A stretch of DNA of 62,885 nucleotides from CAUJGQ01 sp042408665 (GCA_042408665.1 JBHOQW010000075.1:1-62885); one strand, 5' to 3'; counted from the first letter of the stretch, positions 15,984 to 24,508 are shown. Notes: generated by a model from the sequence alone, not told the origin. Made by a program: numbers and translations.

Positions 15984-16841
15984 TCAGCCCAGCGCCTGCC
16001 ACAAGCGGCGCTCGCCCAGGCGCACCAGGCGGCCAAAGCCCGGGAACGGGAAATGTCCGCCGATCACCAGCGCCCTCTCCGCCTCCATGCGCTCCACCAT
16101 CCGCGCCCGGGTCTCCATCGCCAGCTTGGGGTCCAGGTCGAACACCACGCTCCACTCCAGCTCCGTGAGCTGCACCGGGTGATGGGCCAGGTCGCCGATG
16201 ATCACCGCTCGCTCTCCCGCGGAGACGATCGCCACGCACATGTGCCCGGGGGTGTGCCCGGGCGCCGGGATCAGCGTGATCTCACCGGTGACGCGCTGCT
16301 CACCCTCGACCAGGTCGAGCTGGCCGGCGGCGTGCACCGGCAGCACGGAATCGGCCATGTAGGGGAGCGCCGCCACCTGCTCCGGCTGGGAGAAGTGGTC
16401 CCAATCGGGACGGGCCACCAGGTAGCGGGCGCGGGGGAAGGTCGGCACCCAGGCCCCCTCCTGCCCCGGTATGCCGGGGTCCCGCTGCACCGTGTTCCAG
16501 CCGACGTGGTCCACGTGCAGGTGGGTGGTGACGACGAGGTCCACGTCCTCCGGGCGCACACCCGCTGCGCCCAGGTTCTGCATGAGCTGCGGCGGCCGCG
16601 GTGGGAAGTTCTCGCGCGGTTTGTCCCCCAGGCCGGTGTCGATCAGGATGGTCCGGCCCTCAGAGCGCACCACGAAGGTGCCGATGTTGACGCTGAGGTT
16701 GCCGCGCTCGTTGAGGTAATGGCGCCACAGTTCCCAGCGCTCCTCGGGTACCTGCGGGAACATATACTCGCGGCTGCCGCCCATACGGAGGTCCCAAACG
16801 GCTTGCACGCGCACCCGGCCGATCGTCACCTGGTCGGTCAT
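15984..16841 (-). CDS. MBL-fold metallo-hydrolase
   Basis: The protein has 285 residues. Metal ligands are visible in TTHLHVDHVGWN (HxHxDH), PGHTPGHM and IGDLAHHP, with a late His in IGGHFPF. These place it in the metallo-beta-lactamase superfamily, quorum-quenching lactonase-like or related hydrolase branch. The start ATG has GAGGAGAGG upstream. A palindromic repeat (16464-16479) encodes the stretch DPGIPGQEG inside the protein, an apparent insertion next to the metal site. Confidence 0.88.
   Translation of the reverse strand: MTDQVTIGRVRVQAVWDLRMGGSREYMFPQVPEERWELWRHYLNERGNLSVNIGTFVVRSEGRTILIDTGLGDKPRENFPPRPPQLMQNLGAAGVRPEDVDLVVTTHLHVDHVGWNTVQRDPGIPGQEGAWVPTFPRARYLVARPDWDHFSQPEQVAALPYMADSVLPVHAAGQLDLVEGEQRVTGEITLIPAPGHTPGHMCVAIVSAGERAVIIGDLAHHPVQLTELEWSVVFDLDPKLAMETRARMVERMEAERALVIGGHFPFPGFGRLVRLGERRLWQALG
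16464..16479. repeat. palindromic repeat CCCCGG-N4-CCGGGG in coding sequence
   Basis: CCCCGG (16464-16469), TATG, CCGGGG (16474-16479). The minus strand reads CCCCGGCATACCGGGG. A near-identical core lies at 55734-55757, upstream of the response regulator. Here it is in frame within the MBL-fold gene. Confidence 0.55.
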
Positions 16842-16934
16842 GTTCCTCTCCTCGTGAGAAGATGGGGCAGGGGTGGATCCTCCTCTCCGCTACCGCCGGG
16901 GCAGATCACCGGCGGTGGCCGGGACAGGCCGCAC

Positions 16935-17954
16935 TCAGCCTGACGCCAGCGCGTAGCGCACCGTCCCGTTCTCGGTGAGGCGGCGCAGCTCGCCGCGGCC
17001 GTGCAGCAGCTCCAGGTGGGCCAGGGCCTCGGTGGTGGCCATGCGCCGCTGGAACGTGGGCAGCTCCTCCCACCGCCCCTCGGCGTGCCAGCGCATGCGC
17101 GCCGCCACCTCGTAGGCCGTCTTCGGGCCGTCGGCCAGCGCCAGCCGCACCTCCTCGCACCGCTCTTCGTGGTGGGCCAGCAGCTCGTCGATGCGCTCGC
17201 GGAAACCGCCGAACTCGTTCCCGTGTGCGGGCAACACCAGCTCCACGTCGTACTCACGTACCTGGTGCAGGGAGCTGAGGTACTCGGCCAGCGGGTTGCC
17301 CATCGATTCGGCGTGCAGGCCCACGTTCGGGGTGATGGGGTTGAGGATGTGGTCGCCGCTCATGAACAGGCGGCGGGTGCGCTCGTACAGACAGATATGG
17401 CCGGCGGAGTGCCCCGGCGTCCACACAACCTCCCACTCCATCGGCCCGGCGGCGATGCGTTCACCACCGCTTACCTCCTGATCCGGCATGGCGATGTTGA
17501 CGCGGTCCAGGATGGCCTCAGAAGCCTTGACGAAGGCCGTAAGCTCCTCGCGCGGCACGCCGTGCACGCGCAGCCATTCCTCCATCTCGGTCTCCAGCAA
17601 GCGCATGTCCGTGTAGCGGCTCTCGATGTGGATGGCGTCCAGCCGGTGCATAACGAGACCGCAGCGGGCGAACTGCAGCAGCCGGCCCGCCAGCCCGTAA
17701 TGGTCCGGGTGGTTGTGGGTCACCACCAGCGTGCGGAGATCCTCCAGGCGCAGGCCCAGATCCGCCAGCCCGCGGCGCAGGCCGGCGAGCGCGTCCGGCG
17801 TGTCCCAGCCGCAGTCCACCAGGACGTAGCCGTCGTCGCCGCGGATCACGTAGCTATTCACCCAGCCCAGCGGGCTGCCGACGAGCGGTACCCGGATCTT
17901 GTACACGCCCTCTGGCAACTTCACCGCCGGCTCTTCCATCGCGTGCCCGCTCAT
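16935..17954 (-). CDS. MBL-fold metallo-hydrolase with C-terminal helical domain
   Basis: The protein has 339 residues. The metal-binding motif is VVTHNHPDHYGLAG; later ligands are in TPGHSAGHICLY and FMSGDHIL. The C-terminal region from about residue 255 is helical (RMRWHAEGRWEELPTFQRRM and ALAHLELLHGRGELRR), like the winged-helix tail of the LACTB2/glyoxalase-II-like branch. Its substrate is unknown. The ATG follows GGGAGGA. It is the middle of three leftward hydrolase genes (15984-18658) that may form a unit for ester or thioester breakdown. Confidence 0.87.
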   Translation of the reverse strand: MSGHAMEEPAVKLPEGVYKIRVPLVGSPLGWVNSYVIRGDDGYVLVDCGWDTPDALAGLRRGLADLGLRLEDLRTLVVTHNHPDHYGLAGRLLQFARCGLVMHRLDAIHIESRYTDMRLLETEMEEWLRVHGVPREELTAFVKASEAILDRVNIAMPDQEVSGGERIAAGPMEWEVVWTPGHSAGHICLYERTRRLFMSGDHILNPITPNVGLHAESMGNPLAEYLSSLHQVREYDVELVLPAHGNEFGGFRERIDELLAHHEERCEEVRLALADGPKTAYEVAARMRWHAEGRWEELPTFQRRMATTEALAHLELLHGRGELRRLTENGTVRYALASG

Positions 17955-18025
17955 GCGTCATGTCCTCCCGATCAGGGGTGTCACGCCACTGCTGGCCGCC
18001 ATCGCCGCCCCGGCCGGCCGGGGCG

Positions 18026-18658
18026 TCACTGCGCCAGGTGACGGGCCAAGAAGCCGCCCACAGCCTCCTCGATGCGTCGTTCCTGCCCGAACCAGAAGTG
18101 GTCCACGCCGGGCACCAGCACCAGCTCCGCCCGGGATTGGGCCGCCAGCCGGTGCAGGGCATCGGCCGGGCAGAACTGGTCCCGCTCCCCGGCGAGCAGG
18201 AGCAGCGGTCTCGGAAAGGTGGTGAGGCGGTCGCCAAGGTCGGTGGCGGCGAGCGGCGGTGCGATCAGCGCCAGCGCCGCTACCCGCTCGTCCGCGGCCA
18301 GGGCTGCCATCACGGCGCCGAAGGAGTAACCGACGAGGCCCAGGCGCGCGGCGTCGACCTCGGGTCGTGCGGCGGCGCAGGCCAGAGCGGCACGCACGTC
18401 GTCTTGCTCGCCGCGGCCGCCGTCGTAGCCGCCCGCGCTGCGCCCCACGCCGCGAAAGTTGAAGCGCAGGGCGGCCATCCCTCGGGCGGTCACCCCGCGA
18501 ACGATCGCCGTGACCACAGTATTGTGCATGTCGCCGCCATACTGCGGGTGCGGGTGGCAGACCACCACCGCCGGAAACGGGCCGCTGCCGGCGGGCGTCT
18601 GCAACATCCCCTCCAGGGCAAGCGGCCCGCTGGAAATGGTGAGACGGGTTTCGCCCAT
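18026..18658 (-). CDS. alpha/beta hydrolase (dienelactone-hydrolase-like)
   Basis: The protein has 210 residues. The nucleophile elbow GYSFGAVM, an oxyanion region HPHPQYGGDMHN, LRFNFRGVGRS, an acid in AGERDQFCP and a late His in GVDHFWF make a complete Ser-Asp-His triad. The HPHPxYGGxMxN block is typical of small serine hydrolases of the UPF/CocE-like class found in many bacteria. Its substrate is unknown. The ATG follows GGGAGAGGA. It lies 51 bases downstream of the threonine synthase gene. Confidence 0.87.
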   Translation of the reverse strand: MGETRLTISSGPLALEGMLQTPAGSGPFPAVVVCHPHPQYGGDMHNTVVTAIVRGVTARGMAALRFNFRGVGRSAGGYDGGRGEQDDVRAALACAAARPEVDAARLGLVGYSFGAVMAALAADERVAALALIAPPLAATDLGDRLTTFPRPLLLLAGERDQFCPADALHRLAAQSRAELVLVPGVDHFWFGQERRIEEAVGGFLARHLAQ

Positions 18659-18708
18659 GCGCTGTCCTCTCCCACAAGCTCTGCCGCCGGCCGCGCCGCC
18701 AGGCTCGC

Positions 18709-19860
18709 TCAGACCCCAACGCGCGCCAGGGCCTCGCCGTCCTTAAGTCCGCCGCCCGTCACCGCGATCAGCACGCGCTCCTGCGAACCGATCACCCCCG
18801 TACGCAGGAGCTCCCGCGCCGCCGCGAAGGCCACCGCCGCCGTGGGCTCGCACGTGAGCCCCTCCAGCCGGGCCAGGGCGGCCATTTCGGCCAGGACCGC
18901 CGCATCGGTGACCGCGGCGGCGCCGCCGCCCGTCTCCCGCGCCGCTCGCAGGATGAGACGGGCGCGGGCCGGTCGTTCGATTGTTACCCCAGAGGCGATG
19001 GTCGGTGCGCGCTCGACCGGCGCCGCGTCCTCCGCACCCGTCGCCAGCGCCCGCACCAGCGGCGCGCACCCGACTGCCTGGGAGATGTGCAGGCGCGGCA
19101 CGCGCGGCAGCAACCCGGCCCGGTACCATTCCGTGAACCCTAGCCAGGCGCCCACGTACAGTGAACCGCCGCCCACCGGCATCACCACATGCTCAGGCGG
19201 GTCAAAACCGAACTGCTCCGCCACCTCAAACGCGAACGTGCGCGTGCCCTCCACGAAATACGGGTTAGTGTTATGCCCGGCGTAATAGGCGTCATCAGCG
19301 GTATCGGCCATGGCGGCCGCCGCCACGGCCTCGCGGTCGCCGGGCACGTGCACCAGCCGCGCACCGACTGCCGCGATCTGGGCCAGCTTGGCGGCGGGGG
19401 TGGCAGCCGGCACGTAGACCGTGCACGGCAGGCCGGCGCGGGCGGCGTAGGCGGCGATGGCGGCGCCGGCGTTGCCGGACGAGTCTTCCACCAGCCGGCG
19501 CGCGCCCAGTTCTCGGGCGCGCGTGACCAGGACCGCGGCGCCGCGGTCCTTGAACGAACCGGTTGGCGTGAGGAACTCCAGCTTGGCGGACGCGCGATGC
19601 AGGCCGACGCGAGCGCCCCAGCGCGGCAACGGCACCACGGGCGTCTGCCCCTCGCCCAGCGTCACCGGTGGCTGCGCCCGGCCGGCGTGGATCAGGGAGG
19701 CGTAGCGCCACAGACCGGGAAGGGTGGACGGGGTGAACGCCTCCGGCACGGTGCGCGGCACCAGCAGGACCCCACCGCAGGCAGGGCAGGTGATCGGCCG
19801 CTCCGCCTCAGGCCGCCGCCGGCCGCAATCCGAGCAGGTCAGCTCATCGTGCACGCGCAC
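18709..19860 (-). CDS. thrC: threonine synthase
   Basis: The protein has 383 residues and converts O-phosphohomoserine to threonine using pyridoxal phosphate. The N-terminus has a zinc-ribbon (LTCSDCGRRRP and ITCPACGG). The catalytic Lys is in PTGSFKDRGA, cofactor binding is in EDSSGNAGAA, and the phosphate-binding loop is VMPVGGGSLYVG. The zinc-ribbon-containing, short form is common in Chloroflexota and Archaea. The start is a GTG at 19860 with GGAAG upstream and a TACGAT box a little further up. Some related enzymes act on other amino acids, but the motifs fit ThrC. Confidence 0.9.
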   Translation of the reverse strand: MRVHDELTCSDCGRRRPEAERPITCPACGGVLLVPRTVPEAFTPSTLPGLWRYASLIHAGRAQPPVTLGEGQTPVVPLPRWGARVGLHRASAKLEFLTPTGSFKDRGAAVLVTRARELGARRLVEDSSGNAGAAIAAYAARAGLPCTVYVPAATPAAKLAQIAAVGARLVHVPGDREAVAAAAMADTADDAYYAGHNTNPYFVEGTRTFAFEVAEQFGFDPPEHVVMPVGGGSLYVGAWLGFTEWYRAGLLPRVPRLHISQAVGCAPLVRALATGAEDAAPVERAPTIASGVTIERPARARLILRAARETGGGAAAVTDAAVLAEMAALARLEGLTCEPTAAVAFAAARELLRTGVIGSQERVLIAVTGGGLKDGEALARVGV

Positions 19861-19974
19861 CTTCCGCTCCGTCAGCCATCGTATCGCAGTCGGTCACAGA
19901 ACGCGCTTGAGCCGTCGGGCGAGCGCCGAGTACGCTCGGCGGGGGTACCCGGACACCCGTGCCGGCGGAGGGCC

Positions 19975-20526
19975 ATGACCACCGCCTCATCCACCATCCA
20001 CGCACTGGAGGCGATGGCGCGCGAGTGCCTGCTCGCCTTGCGGGCGGGCCGGGTGCCGGGACTGCCGCCGCTGCCCGACCTGCCGGACGTGCGCGTCCGC
20101 GTCAGCGCCCGCCTCACGCGCAGCGCCGGCATCTACCGCCGAGAAGGAGAGATCGTTATCTCTTCCCATTTTCTGGCGGCGCACGGGCTGGAACGAACGC
20201 GCGGCATCCTCCGGCACGAGATCGCCCACCACGTGGTCCGTTTTCTCCACGGTCGCGCGGCCGCTCCGCACGGTCGGGAGTTTCGCGTCGCGGCGCACGC
20301 CCTGTCGGCCGACCTGCACGCGCCGGCCTTCCCCGCGCCGCGCACGCGCTTCGTGTACCGCTGCCCGCGATGTGGGTGGGAGTGGCGCCGCGGTCGCCGG
20401 CTGCCGCGCGGGCGGAGCTACTCCTGCGCCCGCTGCGCGCCCGCGTACGACGAGCGCTTCCGCCTGCGCCTGGCCGGTCGCTGGCGCACGGTCGACTCAT
20501 GCCGTGCGGTAGGGACCCCCTTGTGA
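19975..20526 (+). CDS. SprT-like zinc metalloprotease domain protein
   Basis: The protein has 183 residues. The core motif is ILRHEIAHHVV (HExxH) at about residues 79-89, followed by HGREF as the likely third ligand region. The C-terminal zinc ribbon is YRCPRCGWEW then SYSCARCAP. This is the layout of SprT/Spartan-type proteins, which in eukaryotes cut DNA-protein crosslinks; bacterial roles are poorly known. The start is the ATG at 19975 with GGCGGAGG upstream. It is divergent from thrC. Confidence 0.85.
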   Translation: MTTASSTIHALEAMARECLLALRAGRVPGLPPLPDLPDVRVRVSARLTRSAGIYRREGEIVISSHFLAAHGLERTRGILRHEIAHHVVRFLHGRAAAPHGREFRVAAHALSADLHAPAFPAPRTRFVYRCPRCGWEWRRGRRLPRGRSYSCARCAPAYDERFRLRLAGRWRTVDSCRAVGTPL

Positions 20527-20578
20527 GAGAGCGAGCAATCGATCGGCCTCCAGAAGTGGCGGGGAGGACGGACGGCGT

Positions 20579-20599
20579 CTGTCAGGCCTTCTCTGACAG
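20579..20599. promoter_or_regulatory. inverted repeat upstream of cydA
   Basis: CTGTCAG (20579-20585) and CTGACAG (20593-20599) form an exact 7-bp inverted repeat with a 7-base spacer, about 20 bases before the cydA -35 box. It could be a regulator site for oxygen- or redox-dependent control of cydAB, or a weak terminator for the upstream gene. No T run follows, so I favour an operator. Confidence 0.4.
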
Positions 20600-20620
20600 C
20601 AAACAGTGCTTCGAGGGCAC

Positions 20621-20650
20621 TTGTGAGCGGCGAGTGGTGGAACCTACCCT
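20621..20650 (+). promoter_or_regulatory. cydA promoter with start-proximal -10 box
   Basis: TTGTGA (20621-20626), an 18-base spacer and TACCCT (20645-20650) form a recognisable promoter. Only six bases separate the -10 box from the ATG at 20657, so the message should be leaderless. No ribosome site fits in between. Confidence 0.55.
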
Positions 20651-20656
20651 GGGGCC

Positions 20657-22012
20657 ATGGGCACGCTTCCGTCCGCCCGCGCCCTGATGGGAGTATCGCT
20701 CGCCTTCCATATGGTGTACGCGGCCCTTGCCATCGGCATGCCGGTTCTGCTGCTGCTTGCCGAGGGGCTGGCGCTCCGTACCGGGGAGGAAGGCTATCAC
20801 GTCCTTGCCCGCCGCTGGGTGCGCTCCGTGGGCGTGTTGTTTGCGATCGGCGCCGTCTCGGGCACCATCCTTTCCTTTGAGCTAGGGCTTTTGTGGCCGG
20901 AGTTCATGCGGTTTGCCGGGGGCATTATTGGGATGCCTTTCTCCTTGGAAGGGTTCGCCTTCTTCGTCGAGGCGATCTTTCTCGGCCTCTACCTCTACGG
21001 CGAGGGGCGCCTGTCACGGCGGGCGCAGTTTCTTGTGACCGTTCCCATCGTCGTCGCGGCTGCTGCCTCGGCGGTGTTTGTGATCAGCGCCAACGCCTGG
21101 ATGAACACGCCTCAAGGGTTCACCCTCGTAGATGGCCAGGTGGTGAACGTCGATCCCTGGCGGGCCATGTTCAACCCGGCCATGCCATACCAGGCGGTGC
21201 ACGGCACGCTGGCCGCCTATGTGGCCACCGGATTTGCCGCGGCGGGCGTGTACGCGTTCTACCTCTTGCGCGGTCATGTCACGACGCACAACCAGCGTGC
21301 CCTGACCCTCGCGCTGGCGTTGGCGAGCGTGGTCTTACCCTTGATGCTCGTCAGCGGCGACCTCTCCGCCCGGTTCTTGGCCAGGCGCGAGCCGGCCAAA
21401 TTTGCCGCGATGGAGGCCCTGCTCACGACGCAGGCAGGCGCGCCGCTGCACATCGGCGGCTGGCCCGACTCCGCGACTGGCGACGTGAAGTACAGCGTGG
21501 CGATCCCGAAGCTGCTCAGCTTTCTCACCTACGGTGATCCGAACGCGGTAGTACAAGGGTTGAGCGACATGCCGCCCGGTACCACCCCCGACCCGCGTCC
21601 CGTCCACCTCTTTTTCGACCTCATGGTGGGCTCATTCTTCGCGATGCTCACTGCCGCCGTCTGGTTCTGGTGGCTGTACTGGCGCCGAGGGGCAGTACCG
21701 ACGAGCCCGTGGCCGCTGCGTGCCGTGCTCGTCGCCTCACCGCTCGGATTTGTCGCACTGCAAGCGGGTTGGATGGTGACGGAGTTTGGTCGTCAACCTT
21801 GGGTTGTGGTGGGGTACATGCGGGTGTCCCAGGGGGTCACGCCCCGGAGCGGCATCGATCTCGTATTTTTGCTCTTCATGCTCGTGTACGCGGCGCTTAC
21901 CGCCGGCTTACTGTGGCTTCTGCTCCGTCGCGGCGGGCCTGATGGGCAGGCGGTCGCGACCGACCTGGCACCTCACCGTCGCGCCGATCCCGGTGGTGGG
22001 GTGATGCCGTGA
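20657..22012 (+). CDS. cydA: cytochrome bd ubiquinol oxidase subunit I
   Basis: The protein has 451 residues with about nine membrane helices. It reduces oxygen using quinol in the plasma membrane. Family marks are the early His at residue 18 (SLAFHMVYAALAIG), ISANAWMNTPQGF, YQAVHGTLAAYVA, and GWMVTEFGRQPWVV near the C-terminus. The length points to the short Q-loop form of the enzyme. It overlaps cydB by four bases (ATGA-type overlap is GTGATGCCGTGA here, with cydB starting at GTG 22009). Confidence 0.95.
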   Translation: MGTLPSARALMGVSLAFHMVYAALAIGMPVLLLLAEGLALRTGEEGYHVLARRWVRSVGVLFAIGAVSGTILSFELGLLWPEFMRFAGGIIGMPFSLEGFAFFVEAIFLGLYLYGEGRLSRRAQFLVTVPIVVAAAASAVFVISANAWMNTPQGFTLVDGQVVNVDPWRAMFNPAMPYQAVHGTLAAYVATGFAAAGVYAFYLLRGHVTTHNQRALTLALALASVVLPLMLVSGDLSARFLARREPAKFAAMEALLTTQAGAPLHIGGWPDSATGDVKYSVAIPKLLSFLTYGDPNAVVQGLSDMPPGTTPDPRPVHLFFDLMVGSFFAMLTAAVWFWWLYWRRGAVPTSPWPLRAVLVASPLGFVALQAGWMVTEFGRQPWVVVGYMRVSQGVTPRSGIDLVFLLFMLVYAALTAGLLWLLLRRGGPDGQAVATDLAPHRRADPGGGVMP

Positions 22013-23022
22013 TCTCGTCCGCAGATCTCGCCGCGCTTGTGCTGCTCATCGGTCTCGTCATGTATGCCGTGTTTGGCGGGGCCGATTTCGGCGGTGGCAT
22101 CTGGACGGCCCTCGCCTTCGGCCCGCGCCGCCGGGAGCAGCAGGAGAGTTTGTTTCAGGCCATCGGCCCGGTATGGGAAACGAACCATATCTGGCTGGTG
22201 CTCGTGGTGGTCACCTTGTTTACCGCCTTCCCGGCGGCGTTCGCGACGCTGTTCACGGCGCTGTTCGTTCCCTTCGTGCTGACGCTCGTCGGCATCAGTT
22301 TCCGTGGCGCTGCCTTCGCCTTTCGCCACTTCGGCGAACAGACACGGTCAAGGCTGCCGGCGACCGTGCAGGTGTTCGCCCTGAGCAGCTTGCTCACGCC
22401 GCTGACCATGGGCACGGCCGTTGCCGCGGTGGCCGCGGGCAGAATCCGGCTCGTTGATGGCCAGATTGAGGCGGGGGTGTGGTCAAGTTGGATAACCCCC
22501 TTTACCGTGATGGGAGGTCTCACGGGTGTCGCAGTGTGCGCCTTCCTCACGCCGATCTTCATGGCCGCCCGAGTGAAAGGTCCCCTTCGCGAAGATTTCC
22601 GCCGAGCCGGCATGGTTGCTGCCCTGGTGCTGGGCGCCATCACCGCCGCCGCGTTGCCGGTGGCGGCCATAGACGCACCCGACTTCGCGGAGCGGCTGCT
22701 GCGCCCGGGTGCAGTGGCTGTTGTCGGTCTCGCGGTGCTCCTCGGCTGTGGGACGCTGGTGTCTCTGTGGACACGACGCTACCTCATCGCCCAACTGGCG
22801 GCCGGCGGCGCTGTGGCGGCGACGATCGGGGGGTTCGGGGCGGCGATGTACCCCTACCTCATGCTGGGCGACCTCACCGTGGGCCAGGCCGCGGCTCCAT
22901 CTACTACGCTCGCCGCCTTTTTGGGCGCGCTTCCCGTGGGCGCGCTCATCCTTGTCCCGTCGCTCACGCTCCTCTACTGGACGTTTCGGGGAGCTCCGCT
23001 CCGGGAGAAACCGCACAGCTAA
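22009..23022 (+). CDS. cydB: cytochrome bd ubiquinol oxidase subunit II
   Basis: The protein has 337 residues and about eight membrane helices. It opens with LLIGLVMYAVFGGADFGGG, followed by AIGPVWETNHIWLV and FRGAAFAFRHF, which are the CydB signatures. It is the structural partner of CydA in the bd oxidase. It begins at a GTG overlapping the cydA stop by four bases. No cydC, cydD or cydX is visible nearby. A structured intergenic region follows. Confidence 0.95.
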   Translation: MISSADLAALVLLIGLVMYAVFGGADFGGGIWTALAFGPRRREQQESLFQAIGPVWETNHIWLVLVVVTLFTAFPAAFATLFTALFVPFVLTLVGISFRGAAFAFRHFGEQTRSRLPATVQVFALSSLLTPLTMGTAVAAVAAGRIRLVDGQIEAGVWSSWITPFTVMGGLTGVAVCAFLTPIFMAARVKGPLREDFRRAGMVAALVLGAITAAALPVAAIDAPDFAERLLRPGAVAVVGLAVLLGCGTLVSLWTRRYLIAQLAAGGAVAATIGGFGAAMYPYLMLGDLTVGQAAAPSTTLAAFLGALPVGALILVPSLTLLYWTFRGAPLREKPHS

Positions 23023-23027
23023 TCGGG

Positions 23028-23098
23028 CCAGAGGGCGGCGCTCCCCCCGGTAAAGCGCCGGGAGGTTGTGTCCGGTGCGTGCCCACCGGCGCCCTCTG
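23028..23098. other. possible structured RNA or terminator between cydB and aldolase gene
   Basis: CAGAGGGCG at about 23028-23036 can pair with CGCCCTCTG at about 23090-23098 (9 bp). Inside, GCGCT can pair with AGCGC, and CCGGTG with CACCGG, giving a three-way-junction shape. It sits in the convergent gap of 210 bases after cydB. It may be a bidirectional transcription end or a small RNA; no known riboswitch signature is recognised. Confidence 0.35.
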
Positions 23099-23232
23099 CT
23101 CGGCAAGGCGATTCGCCTGCCCGCCGCTGAGAAAGCCGCTGGACAGGGCGGCCAGACCGGCCACAACCGGGCAATGGGGCAGCGCCGGCGTGGCGTCGGG
23201 CAGCAGGGCGTTAGGCCGGATCCAACGACCGG

Positions 23233-24213
23233 TCAGACCGTAAAGGTCTCCTCGCCCCGGTACACGCGCACGGCGAAGTCCACGGTGCGATCGCCGTAGG
23301 TGATGGCGGCGATGGCGTGGCAGAACCGCACCGCTTCGTCCAGCGGGCGCTGATGGATGTTCCGGCCGGTGGCGTTGCCGGCCGCGCCGCCGATGTGGAT
23401 CTGGTCGTAGAGCTGTTGCAGGAACGCCTCGGCCGGTTTGGATGAGCCGCCCGCACACAGCACGCGCGTCTCGCCGGCGGCCTCGGTGGCCACGCGCAGC
23501 CACTGCTCGCTGCTCTTGCCCTCCACAGCGTCGGGCGGGTTGACCTTGACGAAGTCGGCGCCCAGGGCGGCGCCCACACCGGCCGCGCCGCTGATCAAGC
23601 GCGGGTGTCTCTCTAGGTTGACGATGCGGTCACCCTCCCGCCGCAGCAGGCTCTTGCCGCGCGGGTAGATCCACAGCACCACGGGCAGGCCCGTGGCGTG
23701 GGCGTCGGCCACTAGGCGAGCCGCCTCACCGAGCATCACGTGCTCGTACTCGCTGCCCAGGTAGATGGTGTAGCCCACACCGACGATGTTGAGGCCGCTC
23801 ATCTCACGCAGGCGCACGATGTGCTCCACCGTCACCCATGACGCGGAGACGGGGTCCGCCTGCTCGACCGTGATCAGGTGCGTCTTGCTGTTCACTTTGA
23901 CGAGGTAGGGCACCTCGGGATAGTCCGGCCCATAGAGAGTGATGAGGCCGTACTGGGTGGCGAAGCACCCGATGGAGGAGCCGGCGCGCTGGGCGATGCG
24001 GAAGAGGTGCCGCGGGTCGTTGTCCTCCGGCGCGATGCGTTCGCCCGGCTTGAACGGGTAGAAGTCGTCGTTCAGGTGCTCCACCTTCTGGTCACCGGCG
24101 AAGAGCATGAGACGGCCGGTGCCATGCGTGAGCCGTTCCATGTTGCGCAGGTAAGTGGTGCGGGCCGCCGTGGGCACGTTCGCCGGGACGCGGATCACCC
24201 CGGTTACGGTCAT
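23233..24213 (-). CDS. class I fructose-bisphosphate aldolase family protein (DeoC/FbaB type)
   Basis: The protein has 326 residues. It resembles archaeal-type class I aldolases: LMLFAGDQKVEHLNDDF at the N-terminus, VPYLVKVNSKTHL, VLWIYPRGKSL, the probable Schiff-base Lys in GADFVKVNPP, then VLCAGGSSKP and HIGGAAGNATGRNIHQ (phosphate binding). It would cleave or form fructose-1,6-bisphosphate or a related ketose phosphate in the cytosol. The start is the ATG at 24213, with GGAGG eight bases upstream; the frame is open further up but no better start is seen. Related enzymes such as LsrF act on other substrates, so substrate is not certain. Confidence 0.85.
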   Translation of the reverse strand: MTVTGVIRVPANVPTAARTTYLRNMERLTHGTGRLMLFAGDQKVEHLNDDFYPFKPGERIAPEDNDPRHLFRIAQRAGSSIGCFATQYGLITLYGPDYPEVPYLVKVNSKTHLITVEQADPVSASWVTVEHIVRLREMSGLNIVGVGYTIYLGSEYEHVMLGEAARLVADAHATGLPVVLWIYPRGKSLLRREGDRIVNLERHPRLISGAAGVGAALGADFVKVNPPDAVEGKSSEQWLRVATEAAGETRVLCAGGSSKPAEAFLQQLYDQIHIGGAAGNATGRNIHQRPLDEAVRFCHAIAAITYGDRTVDFAVRVYRGEETFTV

Positions 24214-24237
24214 ACCGATTCCTCCAGCCAAGCAGGC

Positions 24238-24256
24238 GGGCAGCAAGGAGCTGCCC
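24238..24256 (-). promoter_or_regulatory. leader hairpin of the aldolase gene
   Basis: GGGCAG (24238-24243) and CTGCCC (24251-24256) form an exact stem with a 7-base loop, about 25 bases before the start codon in the leader of the aldolase message. It could affect access to the ribosome site. Confidence 0.35.
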
Positions 24257-24310
24257 CGGTGGATGCTGGGAGCGCCGTGACCGTCGGGTGTGCCACGGCC
24301 TCCTGTCTGC

Positions 24311-24335
24311 ATTATCGCAGCGGGGACGGGTCCCC
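24311..24335 (-). promoter_or_regulatory. probable promoter and operator of the aldolase gene
   Basis: On the minus strand GATAAT (plus 24311-24316) is a good -10 box. Immediately upstream lies GGGGAC-GG-GTCCCC (24322-24335), a 6-bp inverted repeat in the spacer region where a repressor could bind. No strong -35 box is seen, which is consistent with a regulated promoter. Confidence 0.4.
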
Positions 24336-24473
24336 TCACAGTCTATCGGCAGGAGGCACAGAGGCGTGAACGCGGTACGCGCGGCCTGGTCCACGGATCG
24401 ACCGAGGTCTAGGCTGACGGCGGTGAACGCGGTATGGAGATACCGATGAGGAAGGCCCGCAAGAAACCCAGTT

Positions 24474-24502
24474 TTGCAGCCGATCCGCGTTTAGTTTACA
24501 CT
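24474..24502 (+). promoter_or_regulatory. promoter of the Fur-family gene
   Basis: TTGCAG (24474-24479), a 17-base spacer and TACACT (24497-24502). The ATG at 24509 is six bases after the -10 box, so the transcript should be leaderless. This places the start inside a frame that opens earlier, at 24434. Confidence 0.65.
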
Positions 24503-24508
24503 GAGGCC

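Noticed and set aside
24434..24508. Extended N-terminus of the Fur-family protein
   Set aside because: A good promoter (TTGCAG, 17 bases, TACACT) lies within this stretch and ends six bases before the ATG at 24509.
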